From Aphelenchoides besseyi (lineage: Eukaryota > Nematoda > Chromadorea > Rhabditida > Aphelenchoididae), in the NCBI GenBank assembly GCA_024699855.1, contig JAMPIQ010000001.1, forward strand, positions 10,726,001 to 10,790,000: a DNA stretch of 64,000 nt, read 5' to 3'. The position numbers and the translations under genes were made by a program. This document shows, in pieces, positions 1 to 10,254 of this stretch. Numbering within the stretch: position 1 is the stretch's first letter; each line of letters opens with the position of its first letter. Below the pieces are notes generated by a model. That model saw nothing but the letters and a program-made list of their open reading frames with translations. It searched no databases and was not told the DNA's origin.

Positions 1-270
1 TTTTCACTTTTAGATAAACTTAAACTTGAGATTATTTGTGATGTTGTGGTTTTTTTGCGGTCTTTGGTTAACTCCAAAACCGAGTAGAAATGATTACTGC
101 AAACAACTTGGTTATTACACAGACATTTTTTACAGCGAGTAGTTGCTGTGATCAAAAGCCAAAGAAAATAGCGTGACATCTGACAGAGATAAGTTGAGAG
201 AAGATCGATGCTTGTCGAAATTTGCAGAACATTTATTGAAATCTTATGAATTAATGAGTAGTGTCGTTTA

Positions 271-618
271 GCACCGAACAGCAACTTCGTGTTCCATCTC
301 ACAGACCGAACAGTCGAATCGAATTGGTGGAGATTTGGCAGAACGAGCAGCCACTTTACCGCAAACTCCCGAGTACCTCGACTCCTCGTTCTGTTTCTGG
401 AATAAACTGAGGACTTTGCATTTGAAGTCGTGTGTGATTGCACAACAAATTCGATGGTGACTCAGACATTTCTGTTTGAAGGCGAAAGAGAAACAGATTT
501 TGGCGCGTCTTTACATCGAACATCTGAGCGAAAGTGCGGACACCACCCGTTGCCATTCGATCGAAGGCAAACGAGTGTTTTGCTTCAAACTGCCGCTGCG
601 GACCTCCGATTTCATTTT
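271..618 (+). other. possible upstream exons of the MATH-BTB gene
   Basis: Two open segments (about 271-437 and 477-618) can be joined in phase to each other and to the exon that starts at 669. The first follows a TTTAG acceptor, the second a CTCAG acceptor, and the last intron would run 619-668 (GTTTTTC...TTTCAG). The encoded segment has no domain I recognise, although a stretch reads NKLRTLHLK. All three frames of the first segment are open, so the reading is ambiguous. I saw no start codon. It could equally be the 3' end of another gene. Bases 1-270 show nothing I can name. Confidence 0.3.
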
Positions 619-681
619 CGTTTTTCTGCGCGTTTTCATTTCGCTGGTCACTGATGAGTGTTCTTTCAGGAACTTCTTGAA

Positions 682-2252
682 ATGTCCTTAGCTTCTGCTA
701 TGAACGACCCGAACGTTGCGCTTTGGCGCATTGATGATTATACCGAGCAATATCGACAGTCGATAGGCAACGATCAGATGGCAAGCGAACCTTTCGTCTT
801 CAACCATCCGGCATTTGGAGACATCGGCTTCCATTTGCGTTTTGAACCAAAACAAACCGATGAACCAAGCCCTGCCTATCTCTACATGCAAATCGCAGAT
901 GCTCCATTCGACTTCTCAATTTCCATGGACTGCGAAATGTGGATTGAATCACTCGAAAAAGAACGCTATGAAGCAGAAGCAGGTAAGTAAAATCTGTTAG
1001 ATTTTATTGATATGTTATCTTCAGTGAGGCGTCCAACATTTCACGCCAACTCGTCGTCTAAAGTTTGGTGGTCATCTTTCACTGCTCAACAAAAATCCGA
1101 GTTCTTCCGCTCGCCGACGATCTTCGTTTGCCATATCCAGTGAAGTCAATGGGCTCGATTTCGAAGAACAGCACGTTGCGCCGTTGGAATATCACTGATT
1201 TCGAATTGCGTGCGGACTCTGCGAAGTTCCAGACTGCTTGGGAAAGCGACGAGTTTACTGTCCCGGAGTTCAAAAACGTTAAATTCACTGTTCAATTTTA
1301 TCCAAAAGGAGTTACAGAAGATTCCAAGGATCGCTGTGACGTCTATTTGAGCGTCAAGGAGTTTGCTGGATATTCAAAAGTACCAGTTCAAGTCGAATTG
1401 TGGATGGAGAACAAGGAAAGTCGATTGTACAAAGCTGGTAAGTTGGTCGTTTTCTCATCATTTGACTTTTTACTTTCAGCATTCGATCACGTGTTCACAA
1501 CTGTTATGGGACATGGACGACCAGCTTACATAGCACTTGTTGATCTTCTTTCGTTTGTTAAAAAAATACCGTTTAACGTTTGTTGCAACGTTCGACCAAT
1601 CATTAGTTCTATGACCATCTGTAAGACGGTTCCCGACCAACAGCCAACTTTTGCGTCCTTCTTCAACAATTCGTTTTTCTCGGACGCTGAAATCCATGTG
1701 AACAAAAAGGTTTTTAAGGTCAGTCATCTTCTGATGCCCTCTAACAATCTTGATGTTCAGGTCAATTGAGCGATCATTTCCGTCAGCTCTCCGGTCTTTC
1801 GTGCGATGTTCGACAAAGAGACCAAAGAACAAAAGAACGGAGTTGTCACAGTCAAAGGTTTTGAAACGGCGATGGTCGAACGGATGCTCATTTACATCTA
1901 CAAGAACGAAGTTGTCAACTTGAATGAGGTTGCTGCTGAGCTCTTAGCTGTTGCCGACTATTATCAGGTCAACACTCTTGTGGTCAGTTTCTATCGTTGA
2001 ACAGTTGAACTGATGAACTTTCAGCAGAAGTGTTCTGAATCCATTGTTTCTAATTTGACCGTCCACAACGTACTCTCGATCTTGACATTGGCCTTCGAAC
2101 GTTCGCATCTCGAAGACTTCCAAGAGCGTGTGCTGAAGTTCGCTCACGAAAATTTCAAAGAGATTTGCAGGTTAAATACTCTCGAAGATTTTGTTTCGAA
2201 ACATCCAGAAGCTGCAATCAAGTTGCTTAAAATCTCTCACTCAATCAATTGA
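682..2252 (+). pseudogene. MATH-MATH-BTB ubiquitin-ligase adaptor with in-frame TGA
   Basis: The first part encodes a MATH-like domain (682-988; NPVALWRIDD-type start, then YLYMQIAD). A second MATH-like domain follows (about 1140-1436; LRRWNITDFE, CDVYLSVKEF), then a spacer and a BTB/POZ domain (from about 1640; SFFNNSFFSDAEIHV, SSPVFRAMF) with a BACK-like helical tail ending at 2252. Proteins of this type bind substrates through MATH and CUL3 through BTB. The exon after the intron ending at 1760 opens VN-stop-AIISVSSPVF, with TGA at 1767-1769 where family members carry a coding residue (usually VHKxxLxxxSPVF). No alternative acceptor restores the frame. It is therefore a pseudogene, a null allele or a base error. 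The junction between the two MATH units (about 1030-1170) is uncertain, so these may be two genes. The neighbouring genes at 3.9 and 6.4 kb belong to related families. Confidence 0.65.
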
Positions 2253-2376
2253 TCAGCAAAATGCTTCTTTTTGTGTTGAGTGATTTTTGAAATAAATTGT
2301 TGCTGTTAATTTGTTTCTATCAAAAATTTTAAAGTTATCGCAAAAATCTACGAATAGTGATTTCTGTTTACTGGTT

Positions 2377-3597
2377 TCAGTTGAGAATAAACGTCAAAAG
2401 AAGAACGAGAGTGTAATCGGTGACCAAATTGATTGCCATTGCGTGAATTGTCGGATGTTTAGTTCTAAAGAAGAGAAAGTTAATTGACAAAATCGTGACT
2501 CACGTAGTCGATTTAGTTGGAAGAGAAGCAGTGCCACGACGCTCAAAAAACACATCGTATGGTTTTACAAGTGGAATACGAACAACAACTATTTCGTCCG
2601 TAACATACGGTTCAGATGGAAACGTGGTCAGATTCTTCGGTACAAAGTAGTTCATTCTGAAAAAATGAGAAGGAAGCTGATCACTAAAATTACTTGGTCA
2701 CGTGATCGTAGACGAAAACATCATAACCGGAGCTGGAAGCACGCACCAGTCAAATAAATTGATTTATTAACTCACTCGTTTGTTGGCTTGTAAAAGACCG
2801 TGACATCGTGTTTGTGATAGAGAACCGGATAGTCGTGATTAACGATATCCCAAATCGAATTACCATAATCGTCGGTTTTGAGCACGCAATAGGGTTGAAG
2901 TGGTTGATTGCCGTCCATCTGAACACTCACAGAAAATCAAGAGTATTGGAGTACTTACTCGGAAACATTCTTCGATCTTGTTCTTCATGTCGAAAGTCAG
3001 ATCGGGAATAGCAGCCTCGATTTTCTTCAACGGACAACATTTCGGGTTGTTATTTCCGGGGTTCAGTCGCAGAATATCATTCGTGTACATGAGGTGAGTT
3101 GAATTGATTAGAAGACTGTTGTTGATCATAAACGACTTCAACGGGACATCCGAAGGCCAATTCTTGACATAACGATCATTTGGATCTTGACCTTCGGGCA
3201 CCGCATCACTAAAATTAATTAGTTCAAGTCTCGACTTTAACTTGCCAAGTAAGAAGATTCATACTCCCGTGTTGTTCGTATTGGATCAGGTATTTGGGCG
3301 TGTGTGTCACAATCAAATGACCTCCGTTGTTAGTTCCCGGATAATTCAATGCGTAGACTGGTGCTTCCAAATAGGTACCTAACAATCAGTTACATAACAA
3401 GAATACAAGCCACTTACTGCAAACTAAATATGTTCCGTGATTCGGTTTGTACCAGATCTCGTAGTACTTCTCGAAGTCGCCCTCACCTATTGGAATTCCG
3501 TCATCTGAATGCACGGGTTGATGGTGAGAGAATAAACCAGCCTACCCGACGATCGAGCAAATTCAATCAACAGAAACGTCCAAAGAATCCAATCCAT
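2377..3597 (-). CDS. secreted protein of unknown family with hydrophobic C-terminus
   Basis: Seven or so exons join in phase. The start codon at 3597 opens a signal peptide (MDWILWTFLLIEFARSS), with an intron directly after it. The mature part contains WYKPNHGTYLVC, APVYALNYPG, an NNNPKCCPLKK cysteine pair and CFRMDGNQPLQPYC. The protein ends NLVTDYTLVLLLTFILN-stop, a hydrophobic tail that fits either a GPI signal or a single membrane anchor. Introns are short (about 40 bases) with GT...CAG or TAG ends. I do not recognise the family; the even cysteine content suggests an extracellular disulfide-bonded protein. It is divergently arranged with the MATH-like/BTB gene, sharing about 320 bases of upstream DNA. 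Confidence 0.7.
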
Positions 3598-3918
3598 CAA
3601 AAAGAAGAATAACAGTGAGAAACAGAAAACGAACAATGAAAGTGGTCAGTGCGTGTTGCAAATGATTTGGTTGAATGCAAATTCTGTACGGAAAAAAACA
3701 TGGTTGTTTATGATGTTCATTCAAAGAAGTTGAGTGTCGGGCAATCAAGTTCGGCAAATCGTCTAACAACTCAATCAGAACTTTGGTTCCCAACACCAAT
3801 CGTAGTTGCTCGCGATAAACGACGATATCGATCGACTGGATATGAGGGTGAGCAAAGCCAAGAAACTCACCACTTTCTCTGCGCTTGCTTTCCGATTTCT
3901 CCACCAACTTTCGGAATG

Positions 3919-5141
3919 TTGAAGTGCGGACACGTTCAGGATTCAAAACAGTTGTTCGGCTGGTTTATTTGTAAACCAAAACAGTTCTGGGAGACCACTG
4001 GTCAAGTGGAAAAAATGGAGCTTGAGCCGCTCATTTTTCGTCCGGAAACCAAAGTTTGTGCGGTGATCAAAACTTGCGGCTCTATTTCGGCTGCTGAGTT
4101 TTCCGTTGAGGCCGATGGAGAAGATGTTAACGACCTCAATTGCTCGTTATACCTTTGGAAAGATAACGATGTTTGTGGATCAAAAGGTAAAGGAGGATGA
4201 CGTGCTTTAACTTTCTTTGTTTTAGATGCCACTATGAAGTTGAGCACAGGAGTACGGTTAAGTCCTTGGCAACTAGCCAATCAATACTACGGCGGTGGAA
4301 TTATCTGTGTGGTTTTTTCAACCAAATGCGAAATCTGCGATTTGATAGATCAAAACGATCGCGAAGAACAAATCATTGAGATGATGGAAAGAATGCAAGT
4401 GATGAAGTTGTCAATGGTAAGAGATAATCGGTACGCGACTGAAATGATATTTCGACGTGTAGGAGAATGAAATCAAAGATCTTGCTACCGAGAATGAGAA
4501 GTTGACAGTTAGGATCGAGAATCAGACGTTCAAAGCGGAAAACTCAGAAGAATTATGGAAAATGTGTTGTGCGAACACGCTCACTGATTTCGTTATTGTG
4601 GTTGATGCCATCAAAATTGAGGTTATTGAGCAACATGATCATAATCATTGACTTCTTTTAGGTCCACAAAAACATTATGGCAGTGAAATCGAACTTTTTT
4701 GCCACACAATTTATCGCTAATTCAACGAAAACTGAACACACAATCGAAGGAACAACCGTTGACGCAGTGAAGGCAATGGTTGAGTTCGTTTACTTGGGCT
4801 CTACAGAAAAGTTGAAGGAGCAAGTAAACGAACTCTACCGACTTTCGATCAAGTTCTCAATTCCAACTCTCAAGGCAAGTCAGCTGACTATGATCATCCA
4901 GTAAATTTCTGTTTAGAAGAAGTGTCTGGAGATTTTGAGTCATCCAACTTCGATGGAAGGAGCTGCGATTTCTTTGGCCTTGGCACTCGAAAGCAATGAT
5001 AAATCGTTGGAACAAGCTGCAATTGACTGGGCGAATGAAAACGGCGGCAAAACTCTGCTTCTCGTTACACACACTATGAACGCGTTGTTCAAATTCAAGT
5101 CGGAGATCTTTGCAAAGACAATGGAAATTTTACGCTATTAA
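3919..5141 (+). CDS. MATH-like / coiled-coil / BTB protein
   Basis: The protein starts MLKCGHVQDSKQLFGWF and has an N-terminal MATH-like domain (residues 1 to about 130, ending FSTKCEICDL). A helical charged linker with Met/Glu/Lys heptads follows, then a BTB domain (TLTDFVIVVDAIKI, VHKNIMAVKSNFF, VKAMVEFVYLG) and a helical tail ending EILRY. BTB-MATH proteins act as CUL3 substrate adaptors. The introns are short: 4190-4225 (phase 1, after GSK), about 4420-4465, about 4621-4661, and 4875-4916, which begins GC instead of GT. The N-terminal domain is clearly related to that of the RING gene at 6.4 kb, including the phase-1 intron after GSK. The start was chosen because the paralogue's MFECKHV aligns with it. 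Confidence 0.8.
4875..4916 (+). other. GC-AG intron
   Basis: This is a 42-base intron reading GCAAGT...TTTAG between CTCAAG and AAGAAGTGT. Reading through it gives a stop within the intron, while removing it joins the BTB domain to its C-terminal helices in frame. A GC donor with an otherwise strong AAG/GCAAGT context is the usual form of this rare intron class. Confidence 0.75.
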
Positions 5142-5419
5142 GAATTATTGTGTTACTTTTCCTGAATAAACTTGTTAAAGACGAAGTGATTATTAACACC
5201 TCTGGAAAACAAGAAGTTTATTTGTGAAGAGACAACAAATGTAAAGTTATCTTTGTATTTCCAATAACCTTTTTTCACATTTCGGAATTCAGCATTTGCA
5301 AAAGCACCTGAACTGAGAACTTTTAAAGGCCGTTGGGATTCACCAACTTGCTATCTGCTAACACGACTAGTTTTGTATTCAGCTTTATTGCAAATCAAAC
5401 GGTAAAAAAAACGTGGAGC

Positions 5420-6393
5420 TTATTGAATATAAATGCGTTGAAATTGTTGGATTGATCTACGACATGACGGACAAGGGTTACCCAACGGCAATTTATTATA
5501 GCAAGTAGAACAACACAAATGACCACAAGGTACGAAAACTGTCTCTGAACGTTCATAACAAATAACACATTGCATTTTCTGAATGGATTCCATTTGTGAC
5601 TTCTAAAGTTGCATCCAGAAGCTATGACGTCAATCAGTGACTTACCAACAAGACGTTCGTTTCTTCCATTTGCTCCAATTGTTCTTTGTAGTTTCCGATT
5701 TTCAAAATCTAAAACTATCAATAAGCGAGTAAATAGAGTTACTGGTTACCAAGTTTGCATTTTGTTCAGTCAAATGATTCATGTAATCAAGACAGTTGCT
5801 AATCGACTCTGAGATTTCAGTTGTTAGCTTCTTTGGGCTCTAAAATACAAAACAACTGACAAGCTCAAGGTACTCACCGATGACGTCTTCTGGCTCTTGA
5901 TTTCTACCATCAACACTTTTAACTGTTTTATCGCATCTGTTGACAACAGCTTGTGGTTACTCATATCATTACAAACTTTGCATTTAGTGGAAACAATCTT
6001 GCAACGAATGTTGGCATAATAGTTTCCAGTTCCGTAGAACCAAGGTTTTAACCACAATTTCTTTTCCAATTCAATCATGTCATCTAAAAATCAACAGTTG
6101 AAAAAATAAAATCGGGAATTACCTTTTGAGCCGTGTACTTCTCCGAGGCTGTTCTCCATCCACATCGAAAAACGGAGATTGTTGATCTTTGCGCCGATAG
6201 TCGAGAGCCAAATTTCGGCCAATTGAAAGCCAGTGGTTTTGACGGTCACGTAAAAGAAGGTTTGAGGATAGGACTCCAACGATTGCATCTTTAGCTTCTT
6301 TATGCAGTTTTTCTGTGCCCAAATACTTGCCGGCTCGCTTATAAACCAACTAAGAGTTTCGTTCAAATCTGTGACGTGCTTGCATTCAAACAT
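5420..6393 (-). CDS. MATH-like / coiled-coil / C-terminal RING finger protein
   Basis: Five exons join cleanly. The N-terminal MATH-like domain (MFECKHVTDL to STKCKVCNDM) parallels the BTB neighbour at 3.9 kb. A helical middle (NLILKIGNYKEQLEQMEE) is followed by a C3HC4 RING at the extreme C-terminus: CVICYERSETVF, VPCGHLCCSTC, then CPSCRR, ending IYIQ. A C-terminal RING of this type usually recruits an E2, so a ubiquitin ligase is expected, with the MATH-like part as the likely substrate arm. The phase-1 intron after GSK is at the same place as in the neighbour. An upstream in-frame ATG at 6408 is a possible alternative start; 6393 was chosen by alignment with the neighbour. Confidence 0.8.
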
Positions 6394-6829
6394 ATCTAAA
6401 CACCTCATATAAGAGTACGAAGACAAATGGCCCGCAAAGGTGATCTTTAATCCTCGAGAAATTTACACAAGAAAAGATTTATTGCAATCAACTTGCAAAA
6501 GTAAAAGTGCTTTCTCAATGAAATCAACAGCTACATTGTTTATTATTCCAACTATTTGAGCGCTCAGCACAGCAAATGTCAATTTTTATTGCGCGTCTTT
6601 TGAATCTTCCAAACAACAAGACCACAGATTCCTTCGTCTTTACATGCCAAAGAATGTGATCGTGAATCATCTGTGAAGGGGCAGTTTTGCGCCCATAAAG
6701 AACGACAACAAAGCTATTCAATTTTGATCTCCTAAAGCTCCAATTTGTTCGTGAATACAACAAAGGATCTTGAGAGTTGAGAATTGTATGTAGACTAATG
6801 AACTAAGTCATAGTTCAGCTTGAAGACGT
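6394..6829. other. intergenic; left flank of the duplicated segment
   Basis: No gene seen. From 6732 the sequence is the start of the 750-bp segment repeated at 63.25 kb. A short related piece at 6553-6578 also recurs at 63215-63240, but about 150 bases between it and the long repeat are missing from the right-hand copy. Confidence 0.5.
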
Positions 6830-7481
6830 TTATTGCGACTTAGATACACTTGATTTTAATGCAAGAGAAATTCCAATGGCAACAGCTCGCTTTGCGTAAT
6901 CCAAAGCATAACAAAAAGGTTGAAAATAACGAGTTAAAGCAAATGGAATAACCCACGAGTTCGGGCCATTGGAGCGAGAATATTGCAGGTTCTTCGTTTC
7001 AGCATGACAGAACGTTTGATTGTCGTGCTTAACACAATGACTATCCGGTGGAATTTCAATTCGGTAACTGTAATCATGACCATGTACAACGAACGTCTTC
7101 TCGGTGTCATTGCGAACACACCACAAAAGTCCAGGAATAGAACAGTGATCCAATACGATACCAAGTCCAACCAGTTTGTCGTACATCTCTCGGAACCCCA
7201 AGTACAGTATTTTTGATACTTAGAGTGATCTAAATTTCGATTAGTGATTCTTGACTGCCTTCTTACCTGCGAATTCATGATCTCGACTCCAAACAACTCC
7301 ACTCGTTCCACTTGAATGTCCATCCAAGAGCATCAGAGACGACGGGAAAATGGGACCAGGAACTGCAATTCTGAGAATCTACTGCGCCCAAAATAACCAA
7401 TGGGTCGGAAAATGAAATGATCGATTCTCTTGTGTTGATACAATTGTTCGACCACTCCAACATGACCACTTGAATCTTGGA
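6732..7481. repeat. 750-bp near-identical direct repeat, left copy
   Basis: The sequence matches 63251-64000 at a constant offset of 56,519 bases. I count three substitutions (near 6852, 7022 and 7197) and no gaps, about 99.6 percent identity. The right copy runs into the window edge, so the full repeat may be longer. It covers the 3' half of the broken gene described next and its 3' flank. Confidence 0.95.
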
Positions 7482-7897
7482 AGCCCAACCCAAAAATAAC
7501 ATTCTCATCACTAAATGCTCTAAATAATGTCGATTATAAGGACGGTCGTACTGCAATTACTGTTTCTGCATTAACACTCCTTCAACAAATTCAAGCTCGA
7601 AGTAAGGAGTTTTTACGGGACTACCAAATTGAAACCTCTCGGAAGCGAAACGGCCATAGAGGGATCCTTACAGCACTGCAAACGCTCTTTCCAGCTGCCA
7701 TTTAGTCGCTTGTAAGTCGAGGAGCTGGTCGAAAAAGTAAGTGTTCGGCAATGAGCATAATACATGGCATCGTTGATTGGAAAACACAGTGGATCGCAAT
7801 ACACATGTGCAAGTTCTTCTAAAAGATTGTGCTCAGAATCTCATAAATACGATTACCATCATTGCACATCCAAAGACAATCGTTCCGTCGAACTCCA
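6830..7897 (-). pseudogene. frame-broken gene of unknown family (left copy)
   Basis: Protein-like stretches follow one another on the minus strand but do not stay in one frame. They read RRNDCLWMCNDEELAHVYCDP and on to QCCKDPS (about 7897-7665); YGRFASERFQFGSPVKTPYF and VEGVLMQKQ (about 7665-7575, then an intron of about 45 bases); AFSDENVIFGLGFQ to RPIGYFGRS; then, one frame off, AVPGPIFPSSLMLLDGH to DHEFA. After a GTAAGA...TTTAG intron comes DHSKYQKYC and, in another frame, FREMYDKLVGLGIVLD to the stop at 6830. At least two shifts cannot be repaired by splice sites I can see, and the overlapping part is shared by the right-hand copy. A transposon sits just upstream at 7905. I cannot name the family. 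It could still be functional if unusual splicing is used. Confidence 0.55.
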
Positions 7898-7904
7898 GTC
7901 TTTA

Positions 7905-8591
7905 CAAGGGAACTTACTTTTGTTACCACTCGCTATCCACGCATATTATATACCAAAATGTGCAGCTTCGAAAGCTGCATTGAAAGCTGCAAACAACTTT
8001 TGCTAAAATCCACTCTTCATGGAGATACGGCCACACAAATACCACGCAAAAAGGGCGATTTTGGAAGAAAGCACATCCTCCGGTAGATTAGGTTTAAGTA
8101 TGCAAATTGACGTCCCAAACTAGTTACTAATATGGTGCAGCGGTTATGCGGTCTGCATTGAATCAAATAATTCGATCAAGCAGATCGCAAACCGAAGTCG
8201 ACGGTTCGATCCCCGTCGACCGCAATTTTTGGGCACTTTCCAAAAAAGCGTCGGGACGCAGTAAGTGGACGATCACTTTCCCGACGTTTGCCTTACGATC
8301 AAGGCTAATTATAAGGAAAGCGTTAGAATTTGCCAATCCAATCGCATCCGAGCAAAAAATAAACATCGAGTGAAAAATTTTTTGATCTTCTTTTTGACTA
8401 TATTTTTGCTTGAAATTAAAGACGAGCGTCTAAAAATGCGCGTTTTTAAACGGGAATTTGTGTGACCGTATCTCCATGAAGAGTGGATTTTAGCAAAAGT
8501 TGTTTGCAGCTTTCAATGCAGCTTTCGAAGCTGCACATTTTGGTATATAATATGCGTGGATAGCGAGTGGTAACAAAAGTAAGTTCCCTTG
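7905..8591. mobile_element. TIR element E1, PIF/Harbinger-like MITE
   Basis: The element is 687 bases. Perfect or nearly perfect terminal inverted repeats of about 136 bases (7905-8040 and 8456-8591, one mismatch seen) begin CAAGGGAACTT. They are flanked on both sides by TTA (7902-7904 and 8592-8594), a 3-bp target duplication as used by PIF/Harbinger transposons. There is no transposase reading frame, so it is non-autonomous. The interior holds a tRNA-like box-A/box-B pair (8131-8222). It is inserted at the 5' end of the frame-broken gene and may be what disabled it. Confidence 0.9.
8131..8222 (+). other. tRNA-like module inside element E1
   Basis: A box-A-like TGGTGCAGCGG occurs at about 8133, and a near-consensus box B (GGTTCGATCC) at 8203-8212. 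The latter lies in the loop of an 8-bp hairpin GTCGACGG/CCGTCGAC. Between them GGTCTGC pairs with GCAGATC around a long loop. The T-loop is 8 rather than 7 bases, and no 7-bp acceptor stem is evident, so a working tRNA is unlikely; a Pol III promoter remnant is more plausible. Confidence 0.5.
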
Positions 8592-8594
8592 TTA

Positions 8595-10254
8595 GCAGTG
8601 ATCAAAATTGGAACTGCGACAAAGTCAAAGAAGCTATAAACTTCGACTTGCTGTTCTGATGTTTATAGTGAATATTAAGGCGAAGGAATAGGCGGTTTAC
8701 AAAAAAATAACTTGCAACTGATTAGTTCAAAAACAATCAGTCGCTTCTGGTAAACATTTTTGCTCAGTTTAACACACCGATCGAGAAGATTTGAGTTTTT
8801 TGTCAGCGCACCATTCAATCTGTTTGTATCTATTACGAGATCAGATGCACTCACATGATTTGTAATGAGTAACAAAGCATATGTGACGTTAATTATCAAT
8901 TTTGGCGCTCAGTTCGGTGTGAGCAGAGGTAAATTGACTTCAACTATTATCGTCGATTAACTTGGTTTCTGATCTGCTATTCGATAGCCGTGAAGAAATG
9001 TTAAGTTTGAAACCTAAGTCGAAAAATTAAACTCAACATCTAATGCACGATCTGTTAACCTGCATTTGCCTTATAATCTGCATCAATTTAGGAACCTCAG
9101 GGATTACTTGCACACTTGAGCACAGATCTTGAACCGAACATACAACTTCATTTTCTTTACGCGAAGCTCATCGCCGAGTGTTTTGGTGGGGAATTGAAAT
9201 GACCAGTAGACAGTTACAATTACCAGACGGACACCCCAATCGTTGTACCGCTTTTGCTACAACAGAAGGCCAAACGAAGAAATTTGATCGCTTTTTGATG
9301 TTTTATTTTGATTGATTAGCAATTGACTCTGTTTTCTTACATGTGCATGTTTTGATAATATTAATGTGTGCGGGTATAATCACTGTCTGTATAAGGTCAA
9401 CTTTGGAACCAACTTTCTTAGCATTTTGCTCTGAGCGTAGAGTTTGATTCCGAACGTCAACATACCATTGCAAGCCCTTAACTACCAGCCGAGGAAACAA
9501 GAGCTATTTCAACGGCTATTCAAACAAACATTCGAATGACGTGCAGAATCAAAGTTGATCAATAAATGAGAAACGAAAATATTTTTACAACAACCATCAA
9601 GTTTGATGTCCTTAGACGGAAGTCAAACTACAAAACTGAAATTGCAAATCGTTTGGAACGAAGAAAGTTTTTCGTTTCCTAGGTCGAACAGCAACGAGTT
9701 GGAGGTTTTTTGCTCAGAGATCTCAATCGTTGCGTTTTATCAGCGACGTTGATCAGCCACGACTTTCAAACGCCAAGAATTCGAGTTTCCGATTCTGCTC
9801 TGTAAACCGTTTTCATTTCGACGGTTGAACAACCCCACCGAGTTTAGACATCCGATGGTCATTCATTGAGACTTGTTTTCCGTTTTGACGCCAATCGCTG
9901 CTGTCGCGCGAGAAACGAGATTGCGCACCAGACATACAAGATCTCGTGATCGAAACCGATTTTTTGGGTTAAAAAGTCTCTTCTCTCCACCCCATTAGTC
10001 GAACGTTAGTCGATGAACTTCTCCTGACGGAATGGAACTGATCTTTGTTTTTTGTCGGCCTTCAACAAGGGAACGGTAACCTTGGGTCGGAAAGGAGGTT
10101 TTTTCCTTTGAGTTTCTCTCGTTGAGGTCAACCAGTTCGGATGTTTACGCGCTTTCCACTCCGAGAATTATTCGTTGATTTCCAAAGAATCACGTGCGAA
10201 ATGAAAAGGTCATAATGTTGAGCATCTTTATTTTCAGGTCGCTTAGCAAAAAAG
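8595..10254. other. 1.6-kb stretch without a convincing gene
   Basis: Both strands contain only short open frames. The best, on the minus strand at 8675-8899, lacks an ATG. The right part (9.6-10.25 kb) probably includes promoter and 5' UTR of the four-helix membrane protein; a TTTTCAG acceptor ends at 10237, 17 bases before its ATG. Confidence 0.4.

Noticed and set aside
6830..7897. DNase II identity for the frame-broken gene, because of the string DHSK
   Set aside because: Only a four-residue match; the rest of the protein does not follow the DNase II pattern.
8131..8222. A functional tRNA gene
   Set aside because: There is no acceptor stem, the T-loop is 8 bases, and it is embedded in a transposon.
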